From Zobellia barbeyronii (GTDB lineage: Bacteria; Bacteroidota; Bacteroidia; Flavobacteriales; Flavobacteriaceae), in assembly GCF_018603515.1 (NCBI RefSeq), contig NZ_JACATN010000001.1, forward strand, positions 186,001-250,000: 64,000 bases of DNA, written 5' to 3'. Position 1 is the stretch's first letter. The number at the start of each line of letters is the position of its first letter. The notes under the pieces are model-generated. The model had not been told where the DNA came from and did no database searches. It worked only from the letters and a program-made list of their open reading frames with translations. Position numbers and translations under genes: made by a program. Of this stretch, positions 18,772 through 29,170 are shown piece by piece.

Positions 18772-18954
18772 TTACTGCTCTATATCATGAGCTTCAAAAG
18801 CTATCAGTTCGTTATCTTGAAATTGCGGGGTTACCTCAATAGGGTTGCAACATACCTCGCAATCTTCTACATAGGTTTGACTTGAGATTGAAGGATCCAT
18901 TAGCATAGATATTTCTTCCCAGCAATATGGGCATTGAAAAAAATGTTCGTACAT
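18772..18954 (-). CDS. CPXCG-motif cysteine-rich small protein
   Basis: 60 residues with the family motif CPYCWEE (Cys8, Cys11) and a second cysteine group DCEVCC (Cys32, Cys35, Cys36), predicted to fold as a zinc ribbon. The C-terminus is acidic. It follows the Gfo/Idh/MocA gene with a 9-nt gap and is probably co-transcribed with it. The family has no assigned function; its small size and zinc ribbon suggest nucleic-acid or protein binding, which is inference. Confidence 0.9.
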   Translation of the reverse strand: MYEHFFQCPYCWEEISMLMDPSISSQTYVEDCEVCCNPIEVTPQFQDNELIAFEAHDIEQ

Positions 18955-18963
18955 AATTACATC

Positions 18964-19983
18964 TTAAAGCTGAACCTGTTTTTTGTTTCTAGAGGACTTA
19001 TAAATAGCATTTATTAGGGCAACGGACTTCCTTGCTTCTGCCCCACTTACCATTGGTTTTCTATTTTCTCTAATTGCATCCACCATATCCTGAAGTACAA
19101 TTTTATGGTTTTGATGCCCTATTGCAGTCGGGTCGGCTGCTCCGCTTCCTATAGATTCAGTGTTTAACTTAGGGGCCTTATCTCCTTTAATGTTCCATGA
19201 GGTAATTTTACCCCCTTCCATAATGATGCTTCCTTTTTCTCCATACACCTCAACGCGTTCTGGATATCCAGGAAACAATGCTGTGCCAGCGGTAATCGTA
19301 CCGATTGCCCCATTTTTATAATTTACCAACGCTGCACCAACATCCTCCCCTTCTATTTTATGCACCCTAGTTTGCACATTGGCAAAGACCGATACTGCTG
19401 GGCCAATAAGATTCATTAACAGGTCTACAGTATGAATACCTTGATTTATAAAAGCCGCACCACCATCTAATTTTATCGTACCCCGCCAATTACTATTTGC
19501 ATAATATGCTTCAGACCTATACCAATTGATGCTAGCGTTACCCATAAGTAACTTACCTAGCTTTCCAGATTTCACAGCTTTTTCTACCTTTCTATAATCT
19601 GTACTACACCTATTCTGAAGCACGCATCCTAAAAGCACTTTTTGTTTATCACATAAGGCTATTAAGCCATCTATTTTCTCTGTAGTTACTTCTAGAGGTT
19701 TCTCACTTAAAACATGCTTGTGAGCCATGGCAACAGCCTTTATGGCTTCACTATGCTTTCCGCTTTCATTACAGACACAAACTAAATCTATTTCCGGAAG
19801 TGATAAAAAGGAATTGTAAGAACTGTATACAGGTAAACCAAATTCCGCTTTAACCTGCTCTACCCTATCTGCAGATTTTGTACAGAGCCCAACAATCCGG
19901 ACTCCATCCATCTCAGAAAGACTTTTTACATAGGTGTGTACTATTGAACCCGTTCCGATGATTCCAACGCCAATATAAGACAT
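18964..19983 (-). CDS. Gfo/Idh/MocA-family NAD(P)-dependent oxidoreductase
   Basis: 339 residues. The Rossmann domain begins VGIIGTGSIVHTYV with the glycine-rich nucleotide loop; the signature SEKPLEV (about 94-100) carries the conserved Lys; the C-terminal domain has GGGAF/GGAAFINQGIHTVDLL-type sequence with the catalytic-region His. Members oxidise or reduce sugars, inositols or related polyols. No sugar-catabolic neighbour indicates the substrate here. The gene is followed closely by the CPXCG protein and lies 106 nt downstream of the TolC-like gene on the same strand, with no clear terminator between. Confidence 0.92.
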   Translation of the reverse strand: MSYIGVGIIGTGSIVHTYVKSLSEMDGVRIVGLCTKSADRVEQVKAEFGLPVYSSYNSFLSLPEIDLVCVCNESGKHSEAIKAVAMAHKHVLSEKPLEVTTEKIDGLIALCDKQKVLLGCVLQNRCSTDYRKVEKAVKSGKLGKLLMGNASINWYRSEAYYANSNWRGTIKLDGGAAFINQGIHTVDLLMNLIGPAVSVFANVQTRVHKIEGEDVGAALVNYKNGAIGTITAGTALFPGYPERVEVYGEKGSIIMEGGKITSWNIKGDKAPKLNTESIGSGAADPTAIGHQNHKIVLQDMVDAIRENRKPMVSGAEARKSVALINAIYKSSRNKKQVQL

Positions 19984-20089
19984 ATGATAGTTCTATTTTT
20001 ACAGAAACTATACTACGAAGAAATTATATAAAAGACAAAGAATCCTCCATTTAGAATAATCTTTCAATTCAATTTTTAAATTGATTTTC

Positions 20090-21454
20090 TTAGAACTCTA
20101 CATTCAGAAGTTGCCCCGTAAGCTGCAATAATTGAAGTTCTGCTAGCTTAGCATCGTACTTGGCCAAATTCTTGTTGGTCTGAGCGTTTAAAAGATTTAT
20201 TTGCGCCTGACGGAATTCAATGGATGTAATTCTCCCCAACTGAAACTGCTCTTTTGATCTTTCAAAATTGTTCTCATTGGTAAGTACGTTCTGTTCTTGA
20301 ATCTGGTAAATAGTCAATAGGTTTTCATAGCTCGCCAAAGCATTAAGAATATCCCTATCCACCTCTATAGCTACTTGCTCTTGCACCAGTTCTTGATTCT
20401 CGTAAGCAATTTTAGAATTACGTACCAGAGTGGTTGTTCTTCCACCGTCAAAAAGATTCCACGTAAGACTGGCTCCCAAACCTAAAGTTAGACTAGATCT
20501 ATTACTACCTGGAATAACCTGCCCTGGCAAGAATGAATTAGGTGCACTTTGATTCAAATTCCAACCGTAAGACCCCGTAAGACCAATTGTTGGCAGATAA
20601 CCAGAACTATTTACCTTAATATCGTATTCATTAATAGCCAAATTACGCTCTGTCTGAAGTATGGTTACGTTATTTTCTTTAGCCTGACCTATAAGTTCAT
20701 CTAATTGCAACCTAGGCACGAAACGAACAATGGTATCTACCTGAAACTTCTCACTAAGACTTTGGTTTACTACCACATTTAAATCTCGTTTGGTATTTGC
20801 TAGTTGTTGTTTTGTATTCAATAAGTTAATGCTGTCATTAGTAACGTCTACCTGTGCATTTAAAATATCTAACTTGGTATTCTGACCATATTCAAAAGAA
20901 TATTCAGCTCTAGTAATACGGTCCGTAGAAATTGCAAGTGCCTCTTTAAATACATTTTCATTCTCCGTAAGTCTAGCTACTTCAAAGTATATACTGAACA
21001 ATTGCAACAAGGTATTTTCTATGGTTTCTCTGGCCTGAAGTTCTGTAAGTTGATACTGCTCTTTTAGTCTTTTGTAGTTGTACAATCTACCTAAACCATC
21101 AAACAAAGTATAGTTAAGATTTAACCCTCCATTGAACGATTGTGATTCTGCATGATTAATTTCTAAATCTTGCCTAGGCGAACCATCCGTATTAAACTGA
21201 TCTGGGTAAGCAGTAGTACTGTTCAACTCGCTATAATTGGCGCCGGCCGTTCCTGTTAGGCTAGGTAAATAACCTGAATTGAGCACCCCTTGGTTATTAT
21301 CGGCAATTTTCACTTGATTGCCTGCTACTTTTATCCCAAAGTTATTTTCTAAAGTCAAACGAACTGCTTCCTCTTTTGAAAGACGTTTTTCTTGCGCCGA
21401 AATCCCTACAGTAAGAAAAAGAAAAATAAAGGCGGCTATAAATTGTTTAATCAT
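20090..21454 (-). CDS. TolC-family outer-membrane efflux channel
   Basis: 454 residues: signal peptide about 1-20 (ending ISAQ) and the two repeated OEP domains of TolC-like channels, rich in Asn/Gln-containing heptads (RLTLENNFGIKVAGNQVKIADNNQ; GQNTKLDILNAQVDVTND; LGRITSIEFRQAQINLLNAQ). It should trimerise into an outer-membrane barrel with a periplasmic helical tunnel. It is the last gene of the efflux operon, 2 nt after the RND pump gene, and completes the adaptor-pump-channel set. Confidence 0.94.
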   Translation of the reverse strand: MIKQFIAAFIFLFLTVGISAQEKRLSKEEAVRLTLENNFGIKVAGNQVKIADNNQGVLNSGYLPSLTGTAGANYSELNSTTAYPDQFNTDGSPRQDLEINHAESQSFNGGLNLNYTLFDGLGRLYNYKRLKEQYQLTELQARETIENTLLQLFSIYFEVARLTENENVFKEALAISTDRITRAEYSFEYGQNTKLDILNAQVDVTNDSINLLNTKQQLANTKRDLNVVVNQSLSEKFQVDTIVRFVPRLQLDELIGQAKENNVTILQTERNLAINEYDIKVNSSGYLPTIGLTGSYGWNLNQSAPNSFLPGQVIPGSNRSSLTLGLGASLTWNLFDGGRTTTLVRNSKIAYENQELVQEQVAIEVDRDILNALASYENLLTIYQIQEQNVLTNENNFERSKEQFQLGRITSIEFRQAQINLLNAQTNKNLAKYDAKLAELQLLQLTGQLLNVEF

Positions 21455-21456
21455 TC

Positions 21457-24400
21457 CTATTCTGGTTTCTTAAGATTGGTGTGGGATGATGTATTACCCG
21501 CTATTTCTGAACCTCTTACTACATCTTGGGAAGCACCATTTAACAACGGCTTAGGTTGCTCTATCATTTCTTCCTCTTCCTTTTGTTCCTTTATGGCACG
21601 TTCTACTTCTTCCTTGGTAATATTATCACCTGTTTTTAACCATTTAGTAGTCACTTTTATCCTATTACTAAATGCCAAGAATATAGGCAACAACAACAAG
21701 GTTAAAATTGTTGCAAAGGCAATTCCATACGCAATGGAAATTGCCATTGGTTTTAAAAACTGTGCTTGTCTACTTCTTTCTAATAATAGCGGAGCTAAAC
21801 CTGCAATAGTGGTTATAGAGGTCAAAAATATAGCTCTAAAACGAGAACGACCTGCCTCAAAAATAGCATCATCAAATTTCATTCCGTCACGTAGGTTTCC
21901 ATTAAACTTACTAATGAGAACTAGACCATCATTCACCATAATACCTATTAGGGCAATGATACCCAACATAGATAGAATATTAACCGGGAAACCATGAATC
22001 CAGTGACCCCAAGCTACCGCCGTTAAACTAAACGGCACCAACAAAATAAGTAACAATGGCTGACTGAAACTTCGGAATGTAAACGCGATGGTAATGTAAA
22101 TCAACAATAACACGGTTAATCCAACCACCTTTATAGAACTACTCATTTTAGCGGCCTCTCTGTTTTGACCCTCATATGACGCGGTAACCGTAGGATATTT
22201 AGATTGAATTTCAGGCATTATCACTGTGCGAATTTCACTCATGATATCTGTGGCACTTGTAGTTTTCTCATCTTTAATATCAGACGAAACTTGAATTTCA
22301 CGTTGCCCTTCCAGGTGGTTTATAGCAACATCTCCTCTTTCGATTATATAACTCGCTATCTCCTTAAAAGGAACTTTGTTTCCGTCTGGGGTTACAATAC
22401 GCATTTCATCCAAATCGGTAATGGACGAACGGTTTTCTCTATCATATCTTACCCATACTTTAATTTCATCCTGACCTCTCTGAAAACGTTGCGCTTGAGA
22501 ACCAAAAAATCCTGCTCTTACTTGGTTCATTACCGTACGAAGGTCTAGCCCTAATAAATAGGCATTTTCTTTAAGTTCAAGTCTTATCTCTTTAATACCT
22601 GCTGGATCATTATCCGCTACATCTTTAAGTAGCGCATTATTCTCTAATATTCCCTTAAGCTCCTTTTTTGCAGCTTTAAGTTCTGTAATATTATTTCCTA
22701 AAAGAGAAACTGATACCGGACTGCCTCCAAAATTTCCTCCAGTACCGTAAATAAGGCTTTCTACACCAATCACTGGCCCCATCAATTCTTGAAGTCTATT
22801 GGTTACCATATCAGAACTGATAATATCAGGCCGCTCTTCACCCGGTAAAAGATTTATGTCTAACGAAGCCGCTGCACTACCCGGACCAATTCTTTTGATG
22901 GTATTTTCAAACAGCTTTTTGCCAGTACCTTTCAAGTACTTATCAGTAAGCTCTTGGTTTACTATGATAGATTTCTCTTCAATTAATGAGATTATAGAAT
23001 CTGTTACCTTTTCATTAGTTCCATTAGGCATTAACAAATCAACAGAAACTCGATCACTGGCCACCCGCGGAAAAAACGAAGTCCGAATAATCCCTCCACC
23101 AATTGAGCCTAAAGTAAGAAAAAATGCAACTACAAAAAAAGCGAACATCAGCACTTTATATCGTAGTCCAAAACGTAATGCAGGACTGTACGCTTTGTCT
23201 CGCATCCAAACCATAAAACGGTCTCCCATTTCATTTATGACCCTTAACTTAGCAAAAGCTTTACCAATAGCTGTTTTAGGTTTCTTATCTATAGTCTTCA
23301 GGGCTTTTGAATGTGCCAAATGCGCTGGTAAAATAATTAGTGCTTCTACCAATGACACCACTAATGTGAGAATTACGATAACAGATACCTCACTAAAAAT
23401 ATCACCTATCCTTCCATCTAAAAAGAGGAAAATCGAAAATGCCAACAGCGTGGTAATAATTGCCGAAACAATGGGAGGTATCACCTCCATAGTACCGTCA
23501 ATAGCAGCCTGTATAGGTGTTTTTCCTTTTTCGTAATGCTGATAAATATTCTCTGCAATTACAATACCATCATCCACCAGAATACCAATAACGATTATCA
23601 TACCAAAAAGCGATAATACATTAATGGTCACATCAAAAAATCCTGCAAAAATAAACATCCCCAAAAAGGAAATAGGCAGACCAAAGGCTACCCAAAAGGC
23701 AAGACGTGTATTCAAAAACAGTGATAAGAATATAAGTACCAAAATCATACCTACAATGGCATTTTCGGTAAGCAATTGTGTACGTTGGTTAAGTGTGATA
23801 CTACGATCACTTACCACATGCAGCTGTATATTATTATGCCTATGATTAAAATCTTCAATATATTCCTTTACTTTTTCTGCGGAACCAAGAAGATCTTCGG
23901 TATTTGTACTTGTAATGGAAGCGCTTACTGAAAGGTTACCATCATAATAAGAAGCATTGGGTGATTCTTCAAAACGGTCGCGTATGACCGCTACATCTTT
24001 TAATCGTATAGTACTACCGGAAGGATCAGCCCTAATAACCATATTAGATAACTCATCGCCATAATAAGACCTATTGTTAGCACGTATCAAATACTCTTCG
24101 GCATCGGTCTTAATATTACCACCTGTAACCAATATATTAGCATTGGCTACCGCCTGAGAAACTTCGCTGAAAGATATATCGTATGCCAGTAAATTATTTT
24201 CATTAACAGCTATCTCTATTTCTTCCAAGGGGTAACCACTCATTTCTATTTGTGAAATACCTTCTATTGCACGAAGCTCGTTTTCTACTTGCCTGCCTAT
24301 TTGTTTTAAAGTAGCAAGGGGTATATTCTCTCCACTTACAGCAAAAGTTATAGTTTCTCGGACAACTTCTAATTTCGAAACAATCAACGGTTCCATTCCC

Positions 24401-24762
24401 GTTGGAAATGTAGGCACTCTATCTACCGCATTCTTGACTTCCAAAAGCATAAAGTCGATATCACGCCCTTTTTCAATTTCAACATTGATAACACCACTAT
24501 TTTCCCTCGCAGTAGACGTAACCCTGTCAACTCCTTCAAGACCTTTTAGATTATCTTCAATCTGAAGCACAATACCCTCTTCTACCTCTTGCGGGGAAGC
24601 GCCTGGGTAAGTAATAGCAATTGTTATATTCTTAGAGTCCGTAAGTGGAAAATAGCTGGATTTCAATGAAAGTGCTCCAAATATACCGAAAACCATGAAA
24701 GCGAAAACAAAGACGTCTACGGCTACATGATACTTTATAAAATAAGAGATGATGTTCCTCAT
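21457..24762 (-). CDS. RND-family efflux pump (AcrB/MexB superfamily)
   Basis: 1101 residues with the 2 x (TM1 + large periplasmic loop + TM2-6) layout of inner-membrane RND pumps. TM4 has GMIIVIGILVDDGIVIAEN with the Asp pair near 396-397 that couples to protons; the second half has the related GIMVNDGLVLISKF. The C-terminal ~50 residues form an unusual long acidic/basic cytoplasmic tail (EEVERAIKEQKEEEEMIEQ). The start codon overlaps the stop of the adaptor gene by 1 nt (TAATG). Compared with drug pumps the sequence belongs to the large Bacteroidota HAE-like group; substrate unknown. Confidence 0.94.
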   Translation of the reverse strand: MRNIISYFIKYHVAVDVFVFAFMVFGIFGALSLKSSYFPLTDSKNITIAITYPGASPQEVEEGIVLQIEDNLKGLEGVDRVTSTARENSGVINVEIEKGRDIDFMLLEVKNAVDRVPTFPTGMEPLIVSKLEVVRETITFAVSGENIPLATLKQIGRQVENELRAIEGISQIEMSGYPLEEIEIAVNENNLLAYDISFSEVSQAVANANILVTGGNIKTDAEEYLIRANNRSYYGDELSNMVIRADPSGSTIRLKDVAVIRDRFEESPNASYYDGNLSVSASITSTNTEDLLGSAEKVKEYIEDFNHRHNNIQLHVVSDRSITLNQRTQLLTENAIVGMILVLIFLSLFLNTRLAFWVAFGLPISFLGMFIFAGFFDVTINVLSLFGMIIVIGILVDDGIVIAENIYQHYEKGKTPIQAAIDGTMEVIPPIVSAIITTLLAFSIFLFLDGRIGDIFSEVSVIVILTLVVSLVEALIILPAHLAHSKALKTIDKKPKTAIGKAFAKLRVINEMGDRFMVWMRDKAYSPALRFGLRYKVLMFAFFVVAFFLTLGSIGGGIIRTSFFPRVASDRVSVDLLMPNGTNEKVTDSIISLIEEKSIIVNQELTDKYLKGTGKKLFENTIKRIGPGSAAASLDINLLPGEERPDIISSDMVTNRLQELMGPVIGVESLIYGTGGNFGGSPVSVSLLGNNITELKAAKKELKGILENNALLKDVADNDPAGIKEIRLELKENAYLLGLDLRTVMNQVRAGFFGSQAQRFQRGQDEIKVWVRYDRENRSSITDLDEMRIVTPDGNKVPFKEIASYIIERGDVAINHLEGQREIQVSSDIKDEKTTSATDIMSEIRTVIMPEIQSKYPTVTASYEGQNREAAKMSSSIKVVGLTVLLLIYITIAFTFRSFSQPLLLILLVPFSLTAVAWGHWIHGFPVNILSMLGIIALIGIMVNDGLVLISKFNGNLRDGMKFDDAIFEAGRSRFRAIFLTSITTIAGLAPLLLERSRQAQFLKPMAISIAYGIAFATILTLLLLPIFLAFSNRIKVTTKWLKTGDNITKEEVERAIKEQKEEEEMIEQPKPLLNGASQDVVRGSEIAGNTSSHTNLKKPE

Positions 24763-25898
24763 TATTCGTCGGTTTTTATGTTACTCTCATCAAAAACCTT
24801 GACCAGCATTCCGGCATAGGCACCTACTACTGGTTTGGAAACAATAGTAATTCCATCTGGCACATTTTTCAGTACCACCTTTCTATCAGAAAAATAAACC
24901 GGTTTTACGTCTATGATATCCAAAATGGTGTCGCGTACAACAAAAATTTTATTGTCCTCAAGTAAAAGACCTCTGTCTATTTCAATAGCATCTTCTTCTT
25001 GCTTAGCATCTAAATTAGCCTCCAAATACATCCCTTCCCTAAGGTTTTCGTCTGACACATCTATATAGGCCCTGATTGTCTGGGAAGCCAAATCAACACT
25101 CCCGTTTATACGCGCCACTTTTCCTGTATAAGTTTTGGTACCGTTTAGATTGATTAACTCTACGTTTTCACCAACTTTTAACAGGTCACTATATGCTTTA
25201 CCAATGGCCACTTCCATTTCGTAAACATCTGTATTAATAAACTCACCAAGCTTTTGACCTGATCTTACTAGTGTACCCTCAGTAACCAAAGCCTCTGTGA
25301 GAATACCACTGAACGGAGCTGAAATTCGATATTTTGATAACCGTTGTTCCAGATTCTTTACATCATAATAGTTGGATAGTATACCACGACCGGAAATAAA
25401 ATACTTTTCTTTTTCATTAGTCATTTCAGGCAATGCCGGAGTACTTTTCTCCATATCAAAGTCACTAAGATATTTTTGCCACTTTGGATATATCTCAGGA
25501 TAATCTAGCCTTAAATCAGGCATTATGGAAGTAATTAAATTGTAGAGGTTACTTTTAGCGGATTGAACACTGGCCGCATATTCCGACGCATCTATACGAA
25601 TAATTGTTTCGCCTGACTTATATGCCTGACCAGCTTTAAAGAGTTTATTTCCTTTTCTAAAAACACCCTGAACCTCTGAATAAAGCTCTACACGCTGCTT
25701 AGCACTTAAATTACCATTTGCTGGAATGATAATAGGAACGTTTCCGTTTTTAACTGTATCTACAAAAACAGTTTTGATAACTTTTTCTGGTTTTGGTCTT
25801 AAGGTTTTCTTGCTTTTTACAATTGCCATTGCAGCAAATCCCGCGGCAATAATCAACAAAATACCAAGAACGGATAAGAGGATCTTACGTGTATTCAT
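24762..25898 (-). CDS. Periplasmic adaptor (HlyD/MFP family) of the RND pump
   Basis: 378 residues: an N-terminal membrane anchor (about 7-27), lipoyl/barrel-sandwich halves (IPIIIPANGNLSAKQRVELYSEVQGVF and YRISAPFSGILTEALVTEGTLVRSGQKLGEF), a hairpin of only moderate length, a beta-barrel domain (VGENVELINLNGTKTYTGKVARING) and a membrane-proximal domain. It joins pump and TolC-like channel. It is the first gene of the operon and has a TAnnTTTG element upstream at 25934. Confidence 0.93.
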   Translation of the reverse strand: MNTRKILLSVLGILLIIAAGFAAMAIVKSKKTLRPKPEKVIKTVFVDTVKNGNVPIIIPANGNLSAKQRVELYSEVQGVFRKGNKLFKAGQAYKSGETIIRIDASEYAASVQSAKSNLYNLITSIMPDLRLDYPEIYPKWQKYLSDFDMEKSTPALPEMTNEKEKYFISGRGILSNYYDVKNLEQRLSKYRISAPFSGILTEALVTEGTLVRSGQKLGEFINTDVYEMEVAIGKAYSDLLKVGENVELINLNGTKTYTGKVARINGSVDLASQTIRAYIDVSDENLREGMYLEANLDAKQEEDAIEIDRGLLLEDNKIFVVRDTILDIIDVKPVYFSDRKVVLKNVPDGITIVSKPVVGAYAGMLVKVFDESNIKTDE

Positions 25899-25933
25899 AA
25901 GTTAGGAGGGCATTTGGCCAGTTGGTTGGACTG

Positions 25934-25941
25934 CAAATCTA
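25934..25941 (-). promoter_or_regulatory. -7 element of the RND efflux operon
   Basis: On the minus strand this reads TAGATTTG, an exact TAnnTTTG match 35 nt before the adaptor start codon. No clear TTG is found 19-21 nt further upstream. Confidence 0.5.
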
Positions 25942-26003
25942 TTTAATAGTTTAAGCGGCTTTAGTTAAATGTATCTTAAAACTACTTTTTTTGAAACTAT
26001 CGC

Positions 26004-26033
26004 AAAAAAAGGGATGCATATCTGCATCCCTTT
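26004..26033 (-). terminator. Terminator of the LRR-protein gene
   Basis: Stem GGGATGCA/TGCATCCC (extended by three A-T pairs) with loop GATA on the minus strand, followed by seven Ts at 26004-26010. It separates the LRR gene from the RND operon promoter. Confidence 0.88.
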
Positions 26034-26069
26034 AACCAAATTAACTAATAAATTATGGAAATCTATTTT

Positions 26070-26942
26070 CTACTCTTCGTCTTCAAATTTTGTATCGGCC
26101 ATTCTAGTTCTGCCGTATTCTACATTTTTGAAATCTATTTTATCATCTTCTTTATCATAGTCAAAAACCAAGAACTGCTTTTCGTTCATTGTATGAAGGT
26201 TTTTGAAAGAATCAAATTTGTTATTCTGAATCTGTAAAACCTCTAGACTAGCCAATTGACCAAACTCTTCTGGAACTTCGCCACCCAATTGATTATTGGC
26301 AAGTACAAGTTCCTTCAATTTTGTTAGTCCGCCTATTTCCGAAGGAATACTTCCTTCCAATGTATTTTCAAAAAGACCTAAGCTTTCTAACTGAGCTAGA
26401 CCACCTACAGATTTTGGTATGTTACCTTTTAAGCTGTTACTTGATAAGTTCAAAACCTTTAGGTTTTTAATATCTCCTATACTTTCCGGAATACTTCCTG
26501 TAATAAAATTATTAAAGGCAGTAAGTTCCATTAAGCTTTTCATGTTCCCAAGTTCTTGCGGAAGCTCTCCTTTAATGCGATTCATTTCAATCTTCAGAAT
26601 ACGAAGTTTAGAAAGTTCTGCAATTTCTTTAGGTAGCTCTCCAGTTATACCATTGAACGCTAAATTCAAAGATTCTAACTTTTCTAGACTACCAATACTA
26701 CTTGGAATAACTCCTTGGAGGTTATTATTGAAAAGATTGATTTCTACCACACGATTATTTCTAATCGTAACACCCTCCCATGTACTAACATCAGCAGTCA
26801 TATCCCATGATCTTACCCATGAGTCGCCATTTGTAGAATTATAAAGCGCCACTAGTGACTCCATCTCTTTGTTTGGAACTTCGGCCAAGACCGTATGCAC
26901 CGTGATGCAAAAAAGCACTAAAAAACTAAATAGACTTTTCAT
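26070..26942 (-). CDS. Secreted leucine-rich-repeat protein
   Basis: 290 residues. ATG 26942 opens directly into a signal peptide (MKSLFSFLVLFCITVHTVLAEV). An LRR N-terminal cap (VALYNSTNGDSWVRSWD) precedes about seven plant-type repeats of 23-24 residues with LxxLxxLxLxxNxLxGxIPxxIGxL, such as LKVLNLSSNSLKGNIPKSVGGL. The C-terminal ~45 residues are charged and acidic without a recognisable type IX sorting domain. Such repeats bind proteins or glycans outside the cell; the ligand is unknown. It is a single-gene unit with its own terminator. Confidence 0.88.
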   Translation of the reverse strand: MKSLFSFLVLFCITVHTVLAEVPNKEMESLVALYNSTNGDSWVRSWDMTADVSTWEGVTIRNNRVVEINLFNNNLQGVIPSSIGSLEKLESLNLAFNGITGELPKEIAELSKLRILKIEMNRIKGELPQELGNMKSLMELTAFNNFITGSIPESIGDIKNLKVLNLSSNSLKGNIPKSVGGLAQLESLGLFENTLEGSIPSEIGGLTKLKELVLANNQLGGEVPEEFGQLASLEVLQIQNNKFDSFKNLHTMNEKQFLVFDYDKEDDKIDFKNVEYGRTRMADTKFEDEE

Positions 26943-27126
26943 ACAATTGCTTATTTTTTTGGTTGACAGTTTGGATTTATGCAATTCCTTGGGAATTACC
27001 CTACAAAAATAAGCCTAAATCTAGATGAAAAACAAAAATTATCGTCTAACTGCACTATATTGTTGTGAAAACCTAATAATCTGTTGTGAGCAAAATTTCG
27101 CAGTTATAGTTTACGCTGTAGAACGA

Positions 27127-29034
27127 TTAATTTTCTAGTTCTAGGGTGATATCTTCCCACTTGACCATCATTTGTTCCAACTGCTTTTTCTTCTTTTGAT
27201 AACCATCAAAAAAGTTAGGAACCTCAATAGTTTTATCATAGTCCATTAAGAGTTTGTGATCTATATCAGCAATTTCCTTTTCCAGTCTAGCGATATCAGC
27301 CTCTACAGAGCTAAGTCTATTTTTTAGTGACTTTAATTTCTTCTGCTCCTTAAAATCTGTTGCACTAGATTTTGGAGCGGCGGTTTTCTTTTGTTGTTCT
27401 TGCTTTTTTTCGATTGCCCTAAAATCTTCTACCTTACGTTGATCCAAGTAATAATCTATATCACCTAAATATTCTTTAATTACCTTGTCTTTAAACTCAT
27501 AAACTTTATTGGTCAGCCCTTGAAGAAAATCCCTGTCGTGAGAAACAAGAACCAGCGTTCCATCAAAATTCTGTAAAGCCTGCTTTAATACATTTTTAGA
27601 TTGAATATCCAAGTGGTTAGTTGGCTCATCCATCACCAAAACGTTAAAAGGCTGCAAAAGCATTTTGGCAAGTGCCAAACGGTTTCGCTCACCACCAGAA
27701 AGTACCTTTACATATTTCTCTACCTCGTCTCCCTTAAACAAAAAGGAACCTAGAATATCTCTTACCTTACTCCTGTTCTTCTCATTAGCAGCATCAATCA
27801 TCGTATCTAAGATAGTTTTACTACCATCAAGGTACTCAGCTTGGTTTTGGGCAAAATATCCAATTTGAACGTTGTGCCCCAACTTCATTTTACCACCATA
27901 GTCAAGATCACCTACCATTATTTTAGCCAATGTAGATTTCCCTTGCCCATTCTGCCCAACAAAAGCCGTCTTACTGTCTCTTTCTAAAAGTAAATTTACA
28001 CCTTTTAGAACATGTTTTTCTCCGTAGCTTTTAGAAAGCTCGTCTATTTCTGCTATTACTTTACCAGGTGTTATAGACACCGGAAAACGTAAATTCATTA
28101 CAGCGTTATCATCTTGATCCACCTCAATCCGATCCATCTTATCTAATTTTTTGATAAGAGATTGTGCCATGGAGGCCTTGGAACTTTTGGCGCGAAACTT
28201 CTCTATTAAACGTTCTGCTTGCTGAATTTCCTTTTCTTGATTCTTTAGAGCATTCATTTGTTGCTCTTTTATTTCTCCTCTAAGAAGAAGAAATTCTGAA
28301 TAAGGCTTACCGTAATCGTAGATACGACCTAAAGAAATTTCTATAGTACGGTTGGTTACGTTATCTAAAAACATTTTATCGTGAGAAACAATCACAACTG
28401 CACCTGTATACCCTTTTAAAAATTGTTCTAACCAAATAATAGATTCAATATCCAAGTGGTTGGTAGGCTCATCCAGTAGCAACACATCATTACTTTGCAG
28501 TAAAAGTTTTGCTAATTCGATTCTCATTCTCCAACCGCCCGAAAACGTATCCGTTTTCTTATCAAAATCTTCACGGTTAAAACCAAGACCTAATAATATT
28601 TTTTCTGTTTCTCCTTGATAGTTATAACCACCAAGTATTTCATAGTGATGGGTTATATCACTCAAATCTACCATGAGCTGATGATAAATATCACTCTCAT
28701 AATCCGTTCGCTCTGCCAATTGATGGTTTATATCATCTAGCCTAAGCTCTAAAGCCTTTATTTCTACAAAAGCCTGATAAGCCTCTTCTAGTACGGTACG
28801 GCCTAGAACAAAATCTATATCCTGACGAAGAAATCCAATTTTAATGTTTTTCTCCATTGCAATTGTACCCGAATCTATAGGCATATCTTTGGAAAGCATT
28901 TTTAAAAGCGTTGACTTACCCGCTCCGTTTTTTCCGATCAGACCAACGCGATCACCACCGTTCAAACGAAAGGATATTTCCTCAAAAAGATATTCTCCGC
29001 CAAAAGAAACGGAAAGGTTATGAATGTTCAACAT
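27127..29034 (-). CDS. ABC-F family ATPase (ribosome-associated type)
   Basis: 635 residues with two ABC nucleotide-binding domains and no membrane segments. Domain 1 has Walker A GKNGAGKST and signature FSGGWRMRIELAKLL; domain 2 has GQNGQGKST and LSGGERNRLALAKMLL; both have LLDEPTNHLD / VMDEPTNHLD Walker B. A linker with conserved basic residues joins them, and the C-terminal ~90 residues are predicted coiled coil (SSVEADIARLEKEIADIDHK), giving the Uup/YheS/ABCF3-like layout. ABC-F proteins act on the ribosome E site or on DNA structures; which role this one has cannot be told. Transcribed alone. Confidence 0.94.
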   Translation of the reverse strand: MLNIHNLSVSFGGEYLFEEISFRLNGGDRVGLIGKNGAGKSTLLKMLSKDMPIDSGTIAMEKNIKIGFLRQDIDFVLGRTVLEEAYQAFVEIKALELRLDDINHQLAERTDYESDIYHQLMVDLSDITHHYEILGGYNYQGETEKILLGLGFNREDFDKKTDTFSGGWRMRIELAKLLLQSNDVLLLDEPTNHLDIESIIWLEQFLKGYTGAVVIVSHDKMFLDNVTNRTIEISLGRIYDYGKPYSEFLLLRGEIKEQQMNALKNQEKEIQQAERLIEKFRAKSSKASMAQSLIKKLDKMDRIEVDQDDNAVMNLRFPVSITPGKVIAEIDELSKSYGEKHVLKGVNLLLERDSKTAFVGQNGQGKSTLAKIMVGDLDYGGKMKLGHNVQIGYFAQNQAEYLDGSKTILDTMIDAANEKNRSKVRDILGSFLFKGDEVEKYVKVLSGGERNRLALAKMLLQPFNVLVMDEPTNHLDIQSKNVLKQALQNFDGTLVLVSHDRDFLQGLTNKVYEFKDKVIKEYLGDIDYYLDQRKVEDFRAIEKKQEQQKKTAAPKSSATDFKEQKKLKSLKNRLSSVEADIARLEKEIADIDHKLLMDYDKTIEVPNFFDGYQKKKKQLEQMMVKWEDITLELEN

Positions 29035-29170
29035 ACTTTAAAAAATTCTAGATTCAAATAGGCATCATGCCTAAAAGGTAGTTTACTAATTGTGAAAAAT
29101 AACAATATTTTGTAATGATCGTTACGTCCAAAGAAAAGTCAAAATTGTACTTTTACCTAAAGTTTTGCAA

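Noticed and set aside
22799-23536. 245-codon plus-strand open frame inside the RND pump gene
   Set aside because: Antisense shadow of a clear 1101-residue pump gene; the translation has no family character.
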